DNA of 64,000 bases from Pristionchus mayeri (GCA_036245805.1 BTRK01000006.1:30198901-30262900); one strand, 5' to 3'. Counted from the first letter of the stretch, positions 1-13,100 are shown. Program-made: numbers and translations. Notes: generated by a model from the letters alone, not told the origin.

Positions 1-2267
1 GTCTTCTTCGCGCATGCTCTCAAAAGGGAGAGAAAAGAAAGAAAAGCCGCCCGACGACCACCACTTTTTCCTACGACGACAACGATTAGTAGAAGGCGTC
101 GAGGCCGACACACGCAATTGCGCACGCACACAATGCAAATAGGGCGGGGGATACGGTAGGAATCAATCTTTCATTTAGCGCCAGTCACTTATTAGTACAA
201 AGGTATAATATGATGGTGATGCTGAGAAGTGGGATGGAGGATGGTTCTATTCTCGATTCTCTCAGAAGGGTGTTCTCCTTCTCCTTCTCGTGCTCTCTCA
301 ACTCCTCTTCTTCCATTGTTGAGACTGCGCATAACGACAGTCGGCTGAAAGGGAAGGAGAATGGCTCGATCAAAGGAACCAATGGCACTTCTTCCTCCGA
401 TGACGACAACGAGTTATTGCGCGATTCCCAATATCGATCACCTTCCCTTTCGACCAATTCACAAATAATTCGATTATCTTGCTATGGTAACAATAGTGCC
501 AATACTGACAGCATTATGTTGGCGTATAGTTGATCAGTGAGTATTATCAGTATTCATGTGTCTATCCCCTATTCGAGAGGGAGTGGAGGGAGGGAGGGGG
601 GGGGGGCGCAAATCATATTTTGCTCCATGTGCCATGGTCGCTTCGTAGCCTCTCCTCCGACTGCGCATTCCCTCCCTCTCATCCTAATGTATACACTCAC
701 ACACAGATGAACGACCCCCTTCCCCCTTCTAGAGACCTATCCCAATCCATTGTTAATAGCAATCGGAAGATAGTTGCAGTACTGATAATTGTGAGGCCAC
801 GAGACTCGCGCGATTCATTCCAAGAAGATTCGTCACTGAAATGCAGCTGAAATTCATACGTTGAGTAGCTTCTCCTCACTTCACCTCCCCTCCTCCCTCC
901 CTCTCTTTCCCTCTGTTTCATGCGTCCACATTCTGACCATTCTGACGGATATGGTCTTGATGGTTGTTCGTCTCCTCGTTCTCTCCTCCTTCTCCATCTC
1001 CATCAAAGCCCCTTCCGACCCCATTCTTCATATCGGCAGTCAGCTCCTTCTCCCTTCCTTCTTCTACATGGGTGCTAAGTCATTTTCTCGCCTCTCCTTT
1101 CATTCGCCTCTCCTCCGTTTTTTGAGCATCGTTTGGCTGCGCGGGAAGGAAAGAGAGGGGGAAGGGGGGGGGGCAGCAGCTCTCCTGTCTCCCTCTCCAG
1201 TCCGCCCTCTTTCTGTGCGCGACACATGCATGTTCAAATAGCGAGAATGGATAGGAGAAGGCTGCGCGACTGAATCGCCCACTAACCACTTCTGCTGTAT
1301 GTGATATCTCCTCCATCGCTAGTCTCTCCCCCATCCGCCTCCTCATCCACTCGCTGCCCTACACTTTCTACGATGTGACATTTAACCCATTCTTCTGAAT
1401 CTTCTAATAAGATTCTGAAGATATCGGACTACTCACTAACGATATCATCTATTGTATTATATATATATATATATTTGTGAGTGCTTCGTTCTGAGTAAAG
1501 GGAGGATTCTCAATGGGGTTGCCTCTCTCTCCTCTCCTCTTTTCTTCTCGTATCGTCGTTTCGCGCATTCTAGCCAATTTCGATTGATCAGAGGGGGAAA
1601 TGCGCAGAGAGAAGAGGAGAAATCAGTGAAAAACGCGTGGAAATATCGAGAGGAGCTCGCTATTTTCCGAATCTGATTCATTACTCTTCGATATATTCGA
1701 GTTGTTCTTCCTTCTAACACGAACTCTTTCTTGAGTGAACATCTTACCTGCATGCATTTTTTTGTATTTATCTGGTAGGTCATTGGTCTTCCTCTCCTCC
1801 CTCCTCTTCTCCAAATGGTTTCATGCGCGAGAGTAAGCCAAGAGTGCGCAGGACGAAAAAGAGCGCGCGTACCAAAAGAGAAGGGAAATCGGGCGACGGA
1901 AAAAGAACCAGAGACGTGGCTTCCAAATTTCAATCTCCCTCATATTTGTACTCGCGCGAATTTCGATCGAATCACTTCGCACTTTGTGGTGTCGTATGAT
2001 AGTGATGGAGATGGAGAAGGAATGATGGCAGATTGAATGAGGATGGAGAAGAAAGGGACGAGGAAGAGAAGGAGAGATGCATCCACCACTCCCCCTCCAC
2101 GGACACTCAAGGTACCCCCAGAAGAATCACTCTAACCATTGGAGAAGCACTTATTATGATGGGTGATTCAGATAGAGGAGTGATCTCATTGGGAAGTCAA
2201 CTGCGCACGTCGTAAACAAAAGATATTCGGAAAATACAGTTGGATTATGCGCACACCTGTGAAGGGA

Positions 2268-2303
<36 letters not shown>

Positions 2304-2419
2304 GGGCAATGCGATTGGGAGGAATGAGAAGGGACGTAGGGATGGAAGACATGAAGGAACAGTCCCTACAATTATCTAGCTTAGTTCGTCGGTAGAAAAG
2401 ATCCTAGGGCTTTCGAAGA
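1..2419. other. 5' flank without a supported gene
   Basis: No gene is firmly supported here. An open frame on the + strand at 210-533 is rich in Ser, Asn and Asp near its end and could be an upstream exon. A second at 2033-2215 starts with an acidic run (MNEDGEERDEEEKER) and has a possible donor after 2110. Neither could be joined in phase to the helix-turn-helix exons that start at 2420 or 2442. The rest is low-complexity pyrimidine or purine tracts, including a GA dinucleotide run and G run near 2268-2307. It may contain the promoter or 5' exons of the next gene. Confidence 0.4.
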
Positions 2420-3202
2420 ATGAAGATGTTGTCATTTCAGCAATATTCGGTGGAGGAGAAGCTGGACATAATAGACTACGCGAAGGTGAGAGAAGGAGAA
2501 GGATCTCCTCCCTTAGTCTCTTCGACGTCTATTGATTGCAGAACACGGGAAATCGAGCCGCCGGAAGGGAGTTCAACGTGGCTGAAAGCTCGATTCGAGA
2601 ATGGAGAAAACACGAAGTGAAATTGAGGTGACCATTCCTTCTTCTTAATCAAGAACTCTCGTCAACTATATATTCAGGGAAACCCTGACAAATGGAGGAG
2701 GGGCCAAAGGAGGCAATGGAGGATCTACCCTTCATTCCAATGTCAGAAACGGTTAAGAAATGGGGGCCAATTCCATCCAATAGTATAAAATAATATCGAC
2801 TAAATGATTCAGATTCGACTACATGCCTCCCCTCCCTCTTCCCTCTCCCTTCCGTCTCCTTCCCTATCGTTACTTCCATCCATCACTCCTTCTACGGTAC
2901 TTTTCGAAATAATATTCATCTTCTACTTCAAATGATTCTAATCGTTTGTCCACCAGAGTGTCTCCTCTTCTTCATCTCCGTCATCCGATTTCTCCACAAT
3001 TTCCACCTCTATCGGCTCTCCTGATTCAGAGGTTCACTATTTATCTCAAATTAATTCAAAAAGTTAATTATAAATACACTATGGATCCATAGTTCAATGT
3101 TCTTATTTCTTCTCGAATCCTTCAATTCTCTCCTTCATTCAGATATCCGGCAGTCGAAAGCGCAAATCGACAGCACCGAGGAAGATCGTCCTCGATGAGT
3201 GA
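2420..3202 (+). CDS. Small psq/CENPB-like helix-turn-helix nuclear protein
   Basis: Five exons join in phase (2420-2485, 2542-2627, 2678-2741, 2957-3031, 3143-3202) to give about 116 residues. Exons 1 and 2 encode a compact helix-turn-helix: YSVEEKLDIIDYAK, then NRAAGREFNVAESSIREW. This is the pattern of the Brinker/Pipsqueak/CENPB-Pogo DNA-binding fold used by Tigger/Pogo transposases and host factors derived from them. A Gly-rich linker and a Ser-rich stretch follow, and the C-terminus is basic (SRKRKSTAPRK), a likely nuclear localization signal. There is no DDE catalytic domain, so it looks like a DNA-binding host protein rather than a transposase. The start is uncertain: TTTCAG at 2436-2441 could be an acceptor, with more exons upstream. 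The exon 3 donor (gtcaga) is weak. Confidence 0.65.
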
Positions 3203-3761
3203 GATGCTCCATCTATTTTCTAGTTGTCACTCTATTCAAAAGGAGTTAACACCCCCACTAGTCAAGCCCCATTTTCAACCTCGATTCTTTATCTTTTTCC
3301 TCCCCGTGTCAACCTGTTCTATCAGATCATCTCATAATCCTACGGTAACCGATATTATCGGTGATACTGTATCCTATTTAACCATTCATCGATTCATTCA
3401 CAATGCTGTAGAATGCACATCTATACATTTCGTCTAGAAGTTTGTCAAATTAACCAGCGCACCTCCTCTCTCCTCTCCTCATTCTTTCACGTGTATCCTC
3501 TGTTTCTCATCAATATTCAGTGGATCAATTAGTGAGATGCACTCTGCATCTCAGAGACTCATTCTGATTCTTCTTCCCATCAGGGACCATTCTGCCTTAT
3601 TCGGTGTCTCTCCTTTCATTTCTAGTCATCGTCGTGTATATTTCAGTCTCCGGAATGAAGCCGTTTCATTCAGAAGAATTTGGATTGAGGCCTCGCGAGA
3701 TATGAGAAATTGACATAAGATTGAGATCAGCTTGGAGAATATTCGACGTGGTTGTATCATA
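3203..3761. other. Intergenic, nothing recognised
   Basis: This stretch follows the stop codon of the helix-turn-helix gene. It has one open frame (3195-3437, +) that overlaps the 3' end of that gene out of frame. No RNA gene, repeat family or splice-linked exons were seen. It ends at the TA dinucleotide that forms the left target duplication of the next mobile element. Confidence 0.4.
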
Positions 3762-4532
3762 TCACGGATCTCCTGTAAAAGTGCAGGAAAATGAGACCCT
3801 TTTGCGACAAAAAAAATTTTGGATCACGGATTTCTCTGTAAACGTTAGGATTGACCAAAGTGAGGGCGGGGAGAACGCCTATCCACTTCATTCCTCGAAT
3901 TTTGCATGTTGAACGGAGTTTTGAGTGACTATCTGAGAGAATTGAGCAAATCTACCTATGAGCCGTACAGTGAAAAATAAAGTGCCGATTTTAAGATCCA
4001 CCTAGGGGTAACTTTTCACGTAGAGTTCGAAAATCGACCTTAGGAAGCCGTATCTCTGACCCCTCATTTCGTGTTATGCGCTGAATTTGAGAGGTCGGTT
4101 TTTGTATCTTTTGAACGGCGCTTCCAAACCCCATAAATGTATGGTAATTCTGAAAGATCTCGACGAGATAAGCATTTTCACTGTTGAAAGTGAAGGGCTA
4201 GCTCATCTTTGAAAAAAGTTACGGCCGTTTGAAATCAAAAATTTGTCTAAAAATTGACGACCTGAAAAATTTTTTGGGGGCTGTCGTTTTTTAATTAGTC
4301 GCATTAAAACCGCCATGAAAAAGTTGAAACTTTATCTAAGTGAACATCAGCTCGATTGGCAGCGTTTCAATGTGATTTGAGCCTGTGGTACACGTTTGAC
4401 CTTTGTTTTGGCAACGATATCTCTACAACCAAACGTACTACAGTTAACAGATCTGAAATATAAGTCATATCTGATAATATAATTAATAATACCTTGTTTC
4501 GGAACCATTCCTGTTCATTCCAAGTATATAGA

Positions 4533-4881
4533 AGTGCGTAATTTACCAATTCCGGGTTCCTGCCGCATCAATTCCTGCTCGAAGCGGGCTCAAACTTAAT
4601 TTTTAAGCACTCTAATGTCAAAATTCATATTCTACGAGTGAAAATGTTCCAGAAAAAATGTTACAAAAGTAAAATTAAAGAAAAAATATTTTTTTCACAT
4701 TTTTGCCCCTTGTAAGGGGTGAAAATGTCGAAATCATGGATACGTATGAAAAAGTAATATCTAGGTGTATTTTCACTCGTAGAATACGAATTTTGATATT
4801 AGCACGCTTAAAAATTAAGTTTGAGCCCGCTTCGAGCAGGAATTGATGAGGCAGAAACCCGGAATTGGTAAATTACGCACT
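4533..4881. mobile_element. Foldback (palindromic) element
   Basis: The left arm begins AGTGCGTAATTTACCAATTC and is repeated in inverted orientation ending at 4881, with arms of about 140 bp including GCGGGCTCAAACTTAATTTT. It encodes nothing. Sequence just outside (about 4484-4530) also recurs inverted at about 5784-5830, so it sits within a larger inverted arrangement that also includes the mariner-like element. Confidence 0.75.
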
Positions 4882-4887
4882 ACAATA

Positions 4888-5783
4888 TTAGGTTGGTTCA
4901 TAAGTTTCTGACTATTTATTTTTCATAATTTCTCCTAGCCTATTTCGATTGCCTGCAATTCATCTATAGTTTTAGTGGCGTCAGTAGTGATGGAGTACCG
5001 GAAAACATTAACATTGATATATCGGTTATTGAACGTGAGAACATTAATTTAATATCGAAACTGTCGAAAATAGTGTTTTTCGGTGTTTTTGGTTAAGCTC
5101 AACTTCTCAGATATTTGCGACCTCTTTAATTTGCCCAACATATATGTTGTAGGGCAAGAGTTGCTTGTTCGGTTAAACGTGAAAAACCGGGTCCTCATTG
5201 CGAGTGAGAAAATAGAAACAACAAAAAGTGCTGATTTCGATGATTAAATTTCTAAAACGCGGTTCCGAAATATCATAATTACTTATTGATTGATGAATCT
5301 ACTCCTAAATATAACTGTGTTCTAAGATAGGAAGGTAGAAAATAATGAACCACTATTGAGCTCTCAAGGTCGATCTATACGAGTACAGTGCCAGAAAATA
5401 TAAAATAAGCATTCTCCAATTAGCATAGTTTACTGATTTGGACAAAATGTTAAGCGGGAATTCAGGGGACCAGAATTTCTGAAGAGTCAAATTAAATGCC
5501 TGTGTAATAGGCTTCTCATTAATCCTTCACGTTTGTCTCAATCTCATTTGTCCTTGGAGTTACAATCAAATGAATAGTATTGAAAATCAAGAACAATTTA
5601 GAGTTTGACTGTGAATAGTGTCATCCTTCCTGATCGAATTGGCCCGATATTGTATCGCGTAAAAAGTATTCCCAAACCTTCATCAACTATGAATAACCAT
5701 TAGTTGATTGGCTGAATGAGATGGACGGGGTAGGTCAAAATACCCGAACATGAAAATAGTCAGAAACTTTTGAACCAACCTAA
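4888..5783. mobile_element. Mariner-like element, non-autonomous
   Basis: The ends are TTAGGTTGGTTCATAAGTTT and its inverse (AAACTTTTGAACCAACCTAA), with TA on both sides. TTAGGTTGGT with a following run toward AAGT is the classic mariner terminal repeat. The element is 896 bp, shorter than the usual 1.3 kb of an autonomous mariner, and no transposase frame is visible on either strand. Confidence 0.85.
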
Positions 5784-5824
5784 TACTTGGAATGGACAGG
5801 AATGGTTCCGAAACAAATTATTAT

Positions 5825-6212
5825 CCACCTTCCGTGGGAAGGTGGCGTATCCTGGCTTTGCAAGCAAAGTCAACAGCTAAGTGAATTTTGGCAAATTCTC
5901 AAATCAATAAAAGGAGTGAGATCTTACTATTCAAAACAATCAGTTCAATAAAAGTCCCGGGATCAAAAGCCAAAATTCGCTCTATATTTTCTGAGATTTC
6001 GGAAATCTGAACAATTAAGGTACGAATTTTAAAATATTTACGCATGAAAATAAATAGCGAATTTTGGCTTTTGATCCCGGGACTTTTATTGAACTGATTG
6101 TTTTGAATAGTAAGATCTCACTCCTTTTATTGATTTGAGAATTTGCCAAAATTCACTTAGCTGTTGACTTTGCTTGCAAAGCCAGGATACGCCACCTTCC
6201 CACGGAAGGTGG
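5825..6212. mobile_element. Foldback element
   Basis: Near-perfect inverted arms of about 180 bp, starting CCACCTTCCGTGGGAAGGTG and ending with the same sequence inverted, around a centre near 6010. The tip itself forms a small hairpin (CCTTCCGTGGGAAGG). It is non-coding and nested in the 5 kb element. Confidence 0.8.
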
Positions 6213-6250
6213 ATCTCGGGACTTTTATTGACGCGGAGCGATTGATTTTT

Positions 6251-6760
6251 TTAAATCTCCCCCGCCATATGACTAGACCGCGCAGTCTTCAAGACATAGC
6301 CGTTGGCCGTGTTACTGGTACTTGACAGGTGAGTGAGGGAGCGTAAATCGACTGGCTTAAGAGCGAAAGTATCCGTCTCTGATTGAAAGTCGCCGACCAA
6401 CATCGTAATACCCATATAAAGTAGCTCAAGTCGGAAGCTTTCAACTCCCTCCTCCTCGCCCAGAGGGTACAACAGTGAAAGTGCCTGTTCGACCCCAACC
6501 ATGATTCCACCAGGGGCAATTTCACCCGCTGATTCCGAAAATAATACTAGTTTTACATTAATTTCAACTTTGTATTTCATAATTAGCAGGGTGTTGACAA
6601 CTTGGGACGACTCGCCGCGTTTACGACCTTTGACCTGGCCGAGAGAGGGAGGCGCGAGGGAGGGAGAGAGGAGGGGCAGGCAGAGGGATAAATTCGCGCG
6701 GGAAACTGTTTGAAAGGCGTCAGCACCTACAGATGGAAACCTTTTTAAAATTAAGCTCAT
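6251..6760 (-). CDS. Unidentified open frame inside the composite element
   Basis: A single-exon frame of 169 codons, the longest uninterrupted one in the 5 kb element. The second half has ordinary protein-like composition (for example GGIMVGVEQALSLLYPLGEE and ITMLVGDFQSETDTFALKP). The first half is lower complexity and may not be translated. An internal AG near 6535 could be a splice acceptor. I recognise no family and no transposase motif. It may be a captured fragment of a host gene or chance. Confidence 0.3.
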   Translation of the reverse strand: MSLILKRFPSVGADAFQTVSRANLSLCLPLLSPSLAPPSLGQVKGRKRGESSQVVNTLLIMKYKVEINVKLVLFSESAGEIAPGGIMVGVEQALSLLYPLGEEEGVESFRLELLYMGITMLVGDFQSETDTFALKPVDLRSLTHLSSTSNTANGYVLKTARSSHMAGEI

Positions 6761-7223
6761 TGGATTCGCCGTGTCAATATTAGTCTACAGTAGGCCGGTA
6801 GGAACTTGGATTTTCCATTGAGAGCTTGGATAGCCCGAAATGTGGCTGAACTGCCAGAGGGCTCAAAATTTCGAACTTTGAGGGCAATTTTCGCACCTTT
6901 CTAGTGGGAATTTCACAATTCTGAAAAGTCTCTAGGCGGGCAACCGTATACGCTCTATCGAATGAGCTATAGCACGTCTCTCTACGATGCTCGCGAACGT
7001 AACTCAAAATTCCGGAACGCCACGAAACCGACAAAAATGGGAGTCAGCCTGAGGCACTTCCGGTTATGATAGGGACTTGAAATTTCGGATTTAGCATCTC
7101 CTATGTTCCCGATTAAGATCCCCAAAAGATGGATACTTGGATTTGAGTTTGAACGGTAGTCGATACCCTACCCTCTCAGGAACCTTTCCGACTGTGGGAA
7201 TTTCTTGTTTCCCGGCCAAAATT

Positions 7224-7246
7224 GCCCCGGCGCTTCGCGCCGGGGC
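7224..7246. repeat. Perfect GC-rich hairpin
   Basis: GCCCCGGCGC and GCGCCGGGGC pair perfectly around TTC inside the 5 kb composite element. It lies beside a degraded terminus of another element family (7263 onward), so it may be that element's tip. Confidence 0.8.
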
Positions 7247-7802
7247 TAATTAATTATAATATCACATATGAGCCCGTTCGCGCAAGAGTCGAACAAATCT
7301 TGGCACACCAAATTTTCAAAAAGTTGCGAAAAGGGGTTATCGAAGATGCTGATCATTGTGGTCAACTTCATTTTGTACCATTTCGACCGGTTAAGCCAGG
7401 CTGCACATGGGCTGCACCCAGACTTCTGTCCATAACTTGGTAATCGAATTATGAAACGATTTTAAAATTGTACATATTACAGATAGTGTCACTACGAAAC
7501 CATAGGCATCAAAATATCACATGCTTTTTCTTGACAAAATTATAATTTCGACGATCTCGAATAAAATGCAGAAGCCAAAGCCACGAACTATATGGTGAGA
7601 TGCGCCGTGCCCTGGGGATCATTTTTCGTATACTATGTGTGGGGTTTAAGTTAGACATATTTTTGCTACATCCATTTTTGTGATGCACTTATCACCTTTA
7701 TCCCGAGAAGTCTGTGGCTGACAGTGAGAAATGAATATCATTCCTTTGTTCCGCTTCCATTGAACGAGTCCGATAATTATATGCATATATGCTTTATATG
7801 TA

Positions 7803-8340
7803 TTTAAGAGACCCTCCACGAGAGAACGTAACAGGTCCACGGATGGCTAAAAATTCGATAATTCCCATACTTTTTCTCTGAAGTGGGGGTCCCGAGTGCT
7901 GATCGCCGGCAGCAATGACTAAGCTCTGGGGTCGATTTTGAAAAAATTTCTGGCTTCCCTAATTTTTGGGGTCGAAAAATCGACTTTCTCAAAATCATCT
8001 GTAATATAGATTTTCTGGTGGATTTTGACGCGTAGAAACTGACGATTTTTATGTTTGATTCCGATTCCCCATCTCATAATTTACATAGGAACATATTTCA
8101 TTGGTCAACATAGGGTGATGTACATATAGCTACTCAGTAGGGAGAGTCTGGACTTGTCGTAATTTTTGGACTCTCTCAAATTGAGAGAATGTGATCCATT
8201 GAATGCATTGTTGCACCGTATCTCGAAAACGGTCAACTTTGACGCTTTGAAGTTGAGCAATAGTTTTGAGCAATAATTTTTGAGCAATGAGTTTTGAGCA
8301 ATAATCACACGATGTTCAACTTATCCCTACTGAGTAGCGA
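7803..8340. mobile_element. Partial or degenerate copy of the TTAA-type foldback family
   Basis: From TTAA at about 7803 the sequence reads GAGACCCTCCACGAGAGAAC, matching the right end of the intact element at 14572-15822 in inverted orientation. Similarity extends into its arm, with a fuzzy match through about 8000. The second terminus is not clear, so this is a half-copy or diverged relative nested in the 5 kb element. Confidence 0.55.
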
Positions 8341-8779
8341 TATGATCCTCCTCGAGTTATGACAAACGAACAATGTAGGTACCTTAATTCTGGGGTGGGG
8401 AATCCGAATCAAAGATAAAAATCGTACAGTTCGCTTCGGAAAAGGTTGATAATTAGCATATTGTGACGTCAAAAACAGTTTTTCGCATGAAACTATGTGA
8501 AGATGTCACTTCTGCATGGAGCGTAAGAGAACTTATTTGTAGAGTTCTCTATTACGAACCGATTCAAAAAATCCGCCCGCTGTAGGTCAAAAACTGACCG
8601 AGAAACGGCATTCCAACCTGGTAGGTCATAACTCCGTTCAACATGCAAAATTCGAGGAATGGAGTGGATAGGCGTTCTCCCCGCCTTCACTTTGGTCAAT
8701 ACTAACGTTTACAGAGAAATCCGTAATACAAAAAAAATTTTGTCTCATCGGTTCCTGCATTTTTACAAGAGATCCGTGA

Positions 8780-10158
8780 TATATGGAATGAAAAAAGTAA
8801 GGGAAAGTTCATTGGGAGAGTAGAGGGAGATGATCACTCCCCTCTTCGAGGCAATCCACTCACTATTCCACCTCCTCTCACTACTTCGCAGTCATTCTCG
8901 GGCGTCTTTGGAATGATATCCATTCCAGAATAAAAGAAGTTAATGAATTCTAAATGACTGACGACCAATTTTGTGACATTTATTTTGGAATACAAAAAGA
9001 AATTTATTTTGGAATACGCCAATTTTGTAGATTATGCGAAGATGATGCATGACAAACATTGACTCGTACTTCCAGAGAGTTCTCATTCCTCATCCATAGA
9101 TCATCCTCTAATTAAACGATCGATAGTTGCCATATTCTACAGTTTGTACGCCATCTCTTCATTGAGTCTCTCTTGGATGGCAATAAGAATAAGAATGAGA
9201 GAGTGGAGAGAAGGAGGAAGAGACGAAAGGCAGAACTGCCCTCTACCTCAGTCTCCTTCGCTATTCCATCTGTCAATATTGTGGTGTTGTGCTGTAGGAG
9301 AATCGATAGATCTCCGATCTAGGATATATATACTTCTCACTCGTTCAAATATCTCATCGAGTGGTGCAGGTTCTCATTTCTTCGTTCTCTTCACTCGGAA
9401 TGAAACAGTGAACAACATCCATCTCATGGCAAAGGAAGAATATTCATGTACCGTTTAGATATTATTCATGACCGTTATTCGATCATCGCCTTTTCAATTA
9501 TCCAACTCAACTCTCATCCTTTTGTTCTTCTTCTTCTCGAGGAGAGTGATCAAAGTGAGATCATCTAAGACGTAGAAGGAACAAAGAGTACATTTCACTG
9601 GAACCATTCATAACTGGAAGAGAAAATGCGTGGATCTGCATACTTCATCCACTTTACTGTAGTGAAATGAAGACTGATCAATAGATTTTGAAGTAGTACA
9701 ATAAAATCAATTATGAATAGAGATGGCATCATCAACGCGCAATATTTGCTCATGAATTTATCGTAACAAGATACGTTGTAAGATAAGACAAGATTCGCAC
9801 AAATAATTAATCTAAGACGTAAAGTAAAGCTTATTAGCAGACTGTGTCTCAAAGTAGAGTTCACCCCGGGGTACAATTGTCACCAGCATATCACAATAGG
9901 AAATGTATAATATTAGTAATGAAGTGAGATCAACATCTCCTTATTATGCAGAATACACAGAGGGTATGTGAGAGGGTGAGGAAGTTGGAGGGAGTGGGTG
10001 CGACTACGTAGGGGTGTGCATATCGGAAGGGAAGAGAGGGGGCGGGGCCAGAGAGGACAACGTATAGAATGTAGAATGTAGAACTCTGTGAGACGGAGTG
10101 AGCACCTGAACAGAGGCTTACTGTATCTAGAACATTGTAGACAATATAGATTGATAAA
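8780..10158. other. Intergenic, downstream of the Notch gene
   Basis: This is the 3' flank of the Notch-family gene, which is read from the minus strand. Open frames such as 9595-9876 (-) are hydrophobic but have no linked splice sites and no recognised domain. A duplicated 16-base sequence, TTTATTTTGGAATACA/G, occurs around 8980-9015. No RNA gene or mobile element was recognised. Confidence 0.4.
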
Positions 10159-13100
10159 TCATTGGAAGATTGTTTGAACGGGAGAAGAATGACCAACCGA
10201 GGGAAAGTTTGCGAGAGGAGTAGTCATCCAAGAGAGTGGCTTGACTGGTCCCGGAGTGAACATTGGCAGCTGGAATACGGTAGTTCCATGCCAATCCATC
10301 GTAAATTATTACCTGTGCCATAGTTCCCCACTTGGGAATTCCGAATGACTGACGAGGCGAGAGGATGAGGGGAGGAAGAGGCGACGATACCGTATCCGAT
10401 GGCCTATCGACAACTGAAGGAAGGCCATCGATTAATAGATTGCATCTCATTGACTCACAATCCGTCTCATCTCTCGAGTGCAATTGACTCTCTTCACTAC
10501 CGTATCCCTGATCAGAGTATCTCTTCAGCTTGCGTCTCTTCCTGAATGGTTCGTTCCTGCCACGAACCGAATCGAGATACTCTCGAATCTGCAGATTATC
10601 GATTAGTGAGCGGAGCCATCAAAAGAGGAGGATTACCTACCTTTTCCATTCCCCAACCGGCAGCCATATCCTCTGCAGTACGATCCTCGTCGTCTCTTGC
10701 ATCCTGCATTTCCCATGATATAGCGTATCACATAGTGACTACAGTAATCCACAAATACTATCGTACCACTTGTATTCCTGCGTCTACCAAGATACGGCAC
10801 ATCTGCAAATCTCCATGCTGAACAGCGTAGTGGAGAGCTGAAAGGGCATTCCAGTTGGGCATCCTCCGTTAGAAAGAGAGAGATACCTGTTCGATGTCGA
10901 TTGTCTAGCACGTGCATTCGACATCCTAGAGAGAGAGAGATTCATTCCTCCCCTTCTTCCCCTTCTCACCTTGGTTGATGAGCAGCATCACATGTTCCTT
11001 GCTATTGCATTCAACTGCGTGGTGCAGGGGGCACTTCTGAGGCAAGTCTCCATCCAATTGCTCAAGAGACCAAAGTTACGCAAAATGATAGACATGGAGA
11101 CAATGAAGTGGGACGAAAGAGGAGAAGGGGCAGACCATGTCTCCGTTCGAGTCCACGTCTGCCCCGTGAGTGAGGAGACAGCGAGCGATGGGGAGAGTGC
11201 AATCAGAGACTGCCATCGAAAGAGCGATTCGATTACTGTCGTCCGCCAAATTGATCTGAGGGGGGGGAGGAGTGAATGGTACTCGTCCATCTCTCACCAG
11301 TTTGACTGCAGCAGTCGAGAGAATCATCTGGAGATTGGGCAGATCGTTGTACTCTGTCGCCAGATGGACTAGTGAACGACCCTTCTTGTCCACTTGAATA
11401 GGATTAGCACCCTGGAGAGAGAGATGAGGGGGAAGGAGAGAGTCACCTACCAGACTGATGAGCCATCGATTGAAATTGGGAGAACGCAGTTTGTGGAAGG
11501 AGTGGTGAAGAGCTCCCCAGCCTTCTGTAAAAATATACCCATTTGACCATCGATGTTTCCATCCACCCCCCCCCCCCTCCTCACCATTATCGACATCATC
11601 GATTTGTGCTCCCTCCTTGATGAGTTCCTTCATCGTCTCTCTCAATTGATCCTCTAATCTCTCTGATCGAATGATCACTAAGAGAGGAGTCATCCCTCTT
11701 TCGTCCCGTACATTCACATCATCTCCACTCTTAAAAGTACGGTTGCATAATTTGATCACATTACTGAAGAATATAGATGATAGTGATGAGTGTGATAGGG
11801 TACCGTTATGTGTATTGGGTGTACTCCCTTCGCCAGTTCATGGATGAGACTAATGGAGGGAGGAAAGAGTCGACTTTGCTTCACCGGCACTACTTCATTC
11901 GCGATCCCTCCTGAGGGAAATCAAGGTATTCCAAAGATCAAAGATCACTCTCACCTAACTCGGGAGGAAACCAAACTGGAGCTTCAAGCACTCGCTTGCG
12001 TGTTCTTCGCTGCTCGATCACAACTGGAAGTGATCGATAATGGAAGGGGAGTAGATCATGAGGGGATGAAGAAGGGAAGGTGATGGAGGAAGATTCACCG
12101 TAGACAAGAATGGAGATGATCAAGAGAGATCCGATGCATAGGAAGAGTATGCGAAGATAAGGGAAGGAGGGAGAGGGAGAGGGGGGGGAGGAAGAGACCG
12201 ACTGGATTATGGCAGAACTCACGGGAGTGGACTGCAAGGAACGGATTACGGAGTGAATAGGGTGAGGAGATGGGATTATAGTTGTACCTTGGAAGCGATT
12301 GCCTTCTCGATGAATCCAATGATTCGATCGATCGAATCGAGACAATCGTGAGAGCATCGAGTGAGAGAGATGGACAATGCCACTTCGATTCCCAGTGATG
12401 AGTTCTGAAAGGGTACGGTAGGCAAGAGGGATACTGTAGTATAGTACCTCTCCCCTGTGGATGCGCCCTCCTCTCCCTTCGGCACCCCATCGCCAGAGCA
12501 GAGGACCAACTGAGTCCTGGCTGAGGACTACCGTAGCTCTCAAAATCCAATTGTCACTGGGTAAGTGTGAGATAACAGTACCTCAGGAATCGGGAAAGCT
12601 GGAAGAGGAAGAGATGCGATAGAGGCATGAATTGTTCTGAGGTTGTCTGTAGACGGACGAAGAGCTGACCCGGCAACTGGAGAGAGAAACTGTTTAGTGC
12701 ACCCATAGGAGATCTATTTATAGTATTAACTTATGATGGATGATTGATGTACCGTATCAAAGGAACTGAAGCAGTCTCCGCCATCGAATTCGCACTCCTC
12801 TTGCATGCACTCTTTGTCGCACTTCCCATCCGAGAATCGATCACTGCAATTCCATACATTTTAAATACCTTACAAGTACCCCCCTATCCCCCCCCCAGTT
12901 TCCTGTGCACTCTCATCCTGTTATAGCGCGGCCAAGGAAGGCAGGACTTATTAAATTACAAAATAACAAATACACTCTTCGATGTTGATACACATTAAGA
13001 ATGTGTAGCAACTCAGTCCCAAATATCGAGTTGTTTAACACTAGAGAGCGCCCGAGGCAAATAAAAGAAGAATCATGCGAAAATTGGAAAGTATTGCATA

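Larger units (their letters stand above)
3762..8779. mobile_element. 5 kb composite TA-flanked inverted-repeat element
   Basis: Terminal inverted repeats start TCACGGATCTCCTGTAAAAG on the left and match the reverse complement of the right end at 8760-8779 with few mismatches. Similarity continues for about 150 bp (3762-3915 against 8635-8779). TA lies directly outside both ends, the Tc1/mariner-superfamily signature. The same ends bound a separate element at 41837-43171. No transposase frame was found, so it is probably non-autonomous. It has been colonised by other elements: a foldback at 4533-4881, a mariner-like element at 4888-5783, a foldback at 5825-6212, and a partial copy of a TTAA-type element from about 7803. 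A 169-codon frame lies at 6251-6760 on the minus strand. Confidence 0.8.

Noticed and set aside
10971..12083. Plus-strand open frames over the Notch region
   Set aside because: They lie opposite splice-linked ankyrin and juxtamembrane exons and show no domain, so they are shadows.
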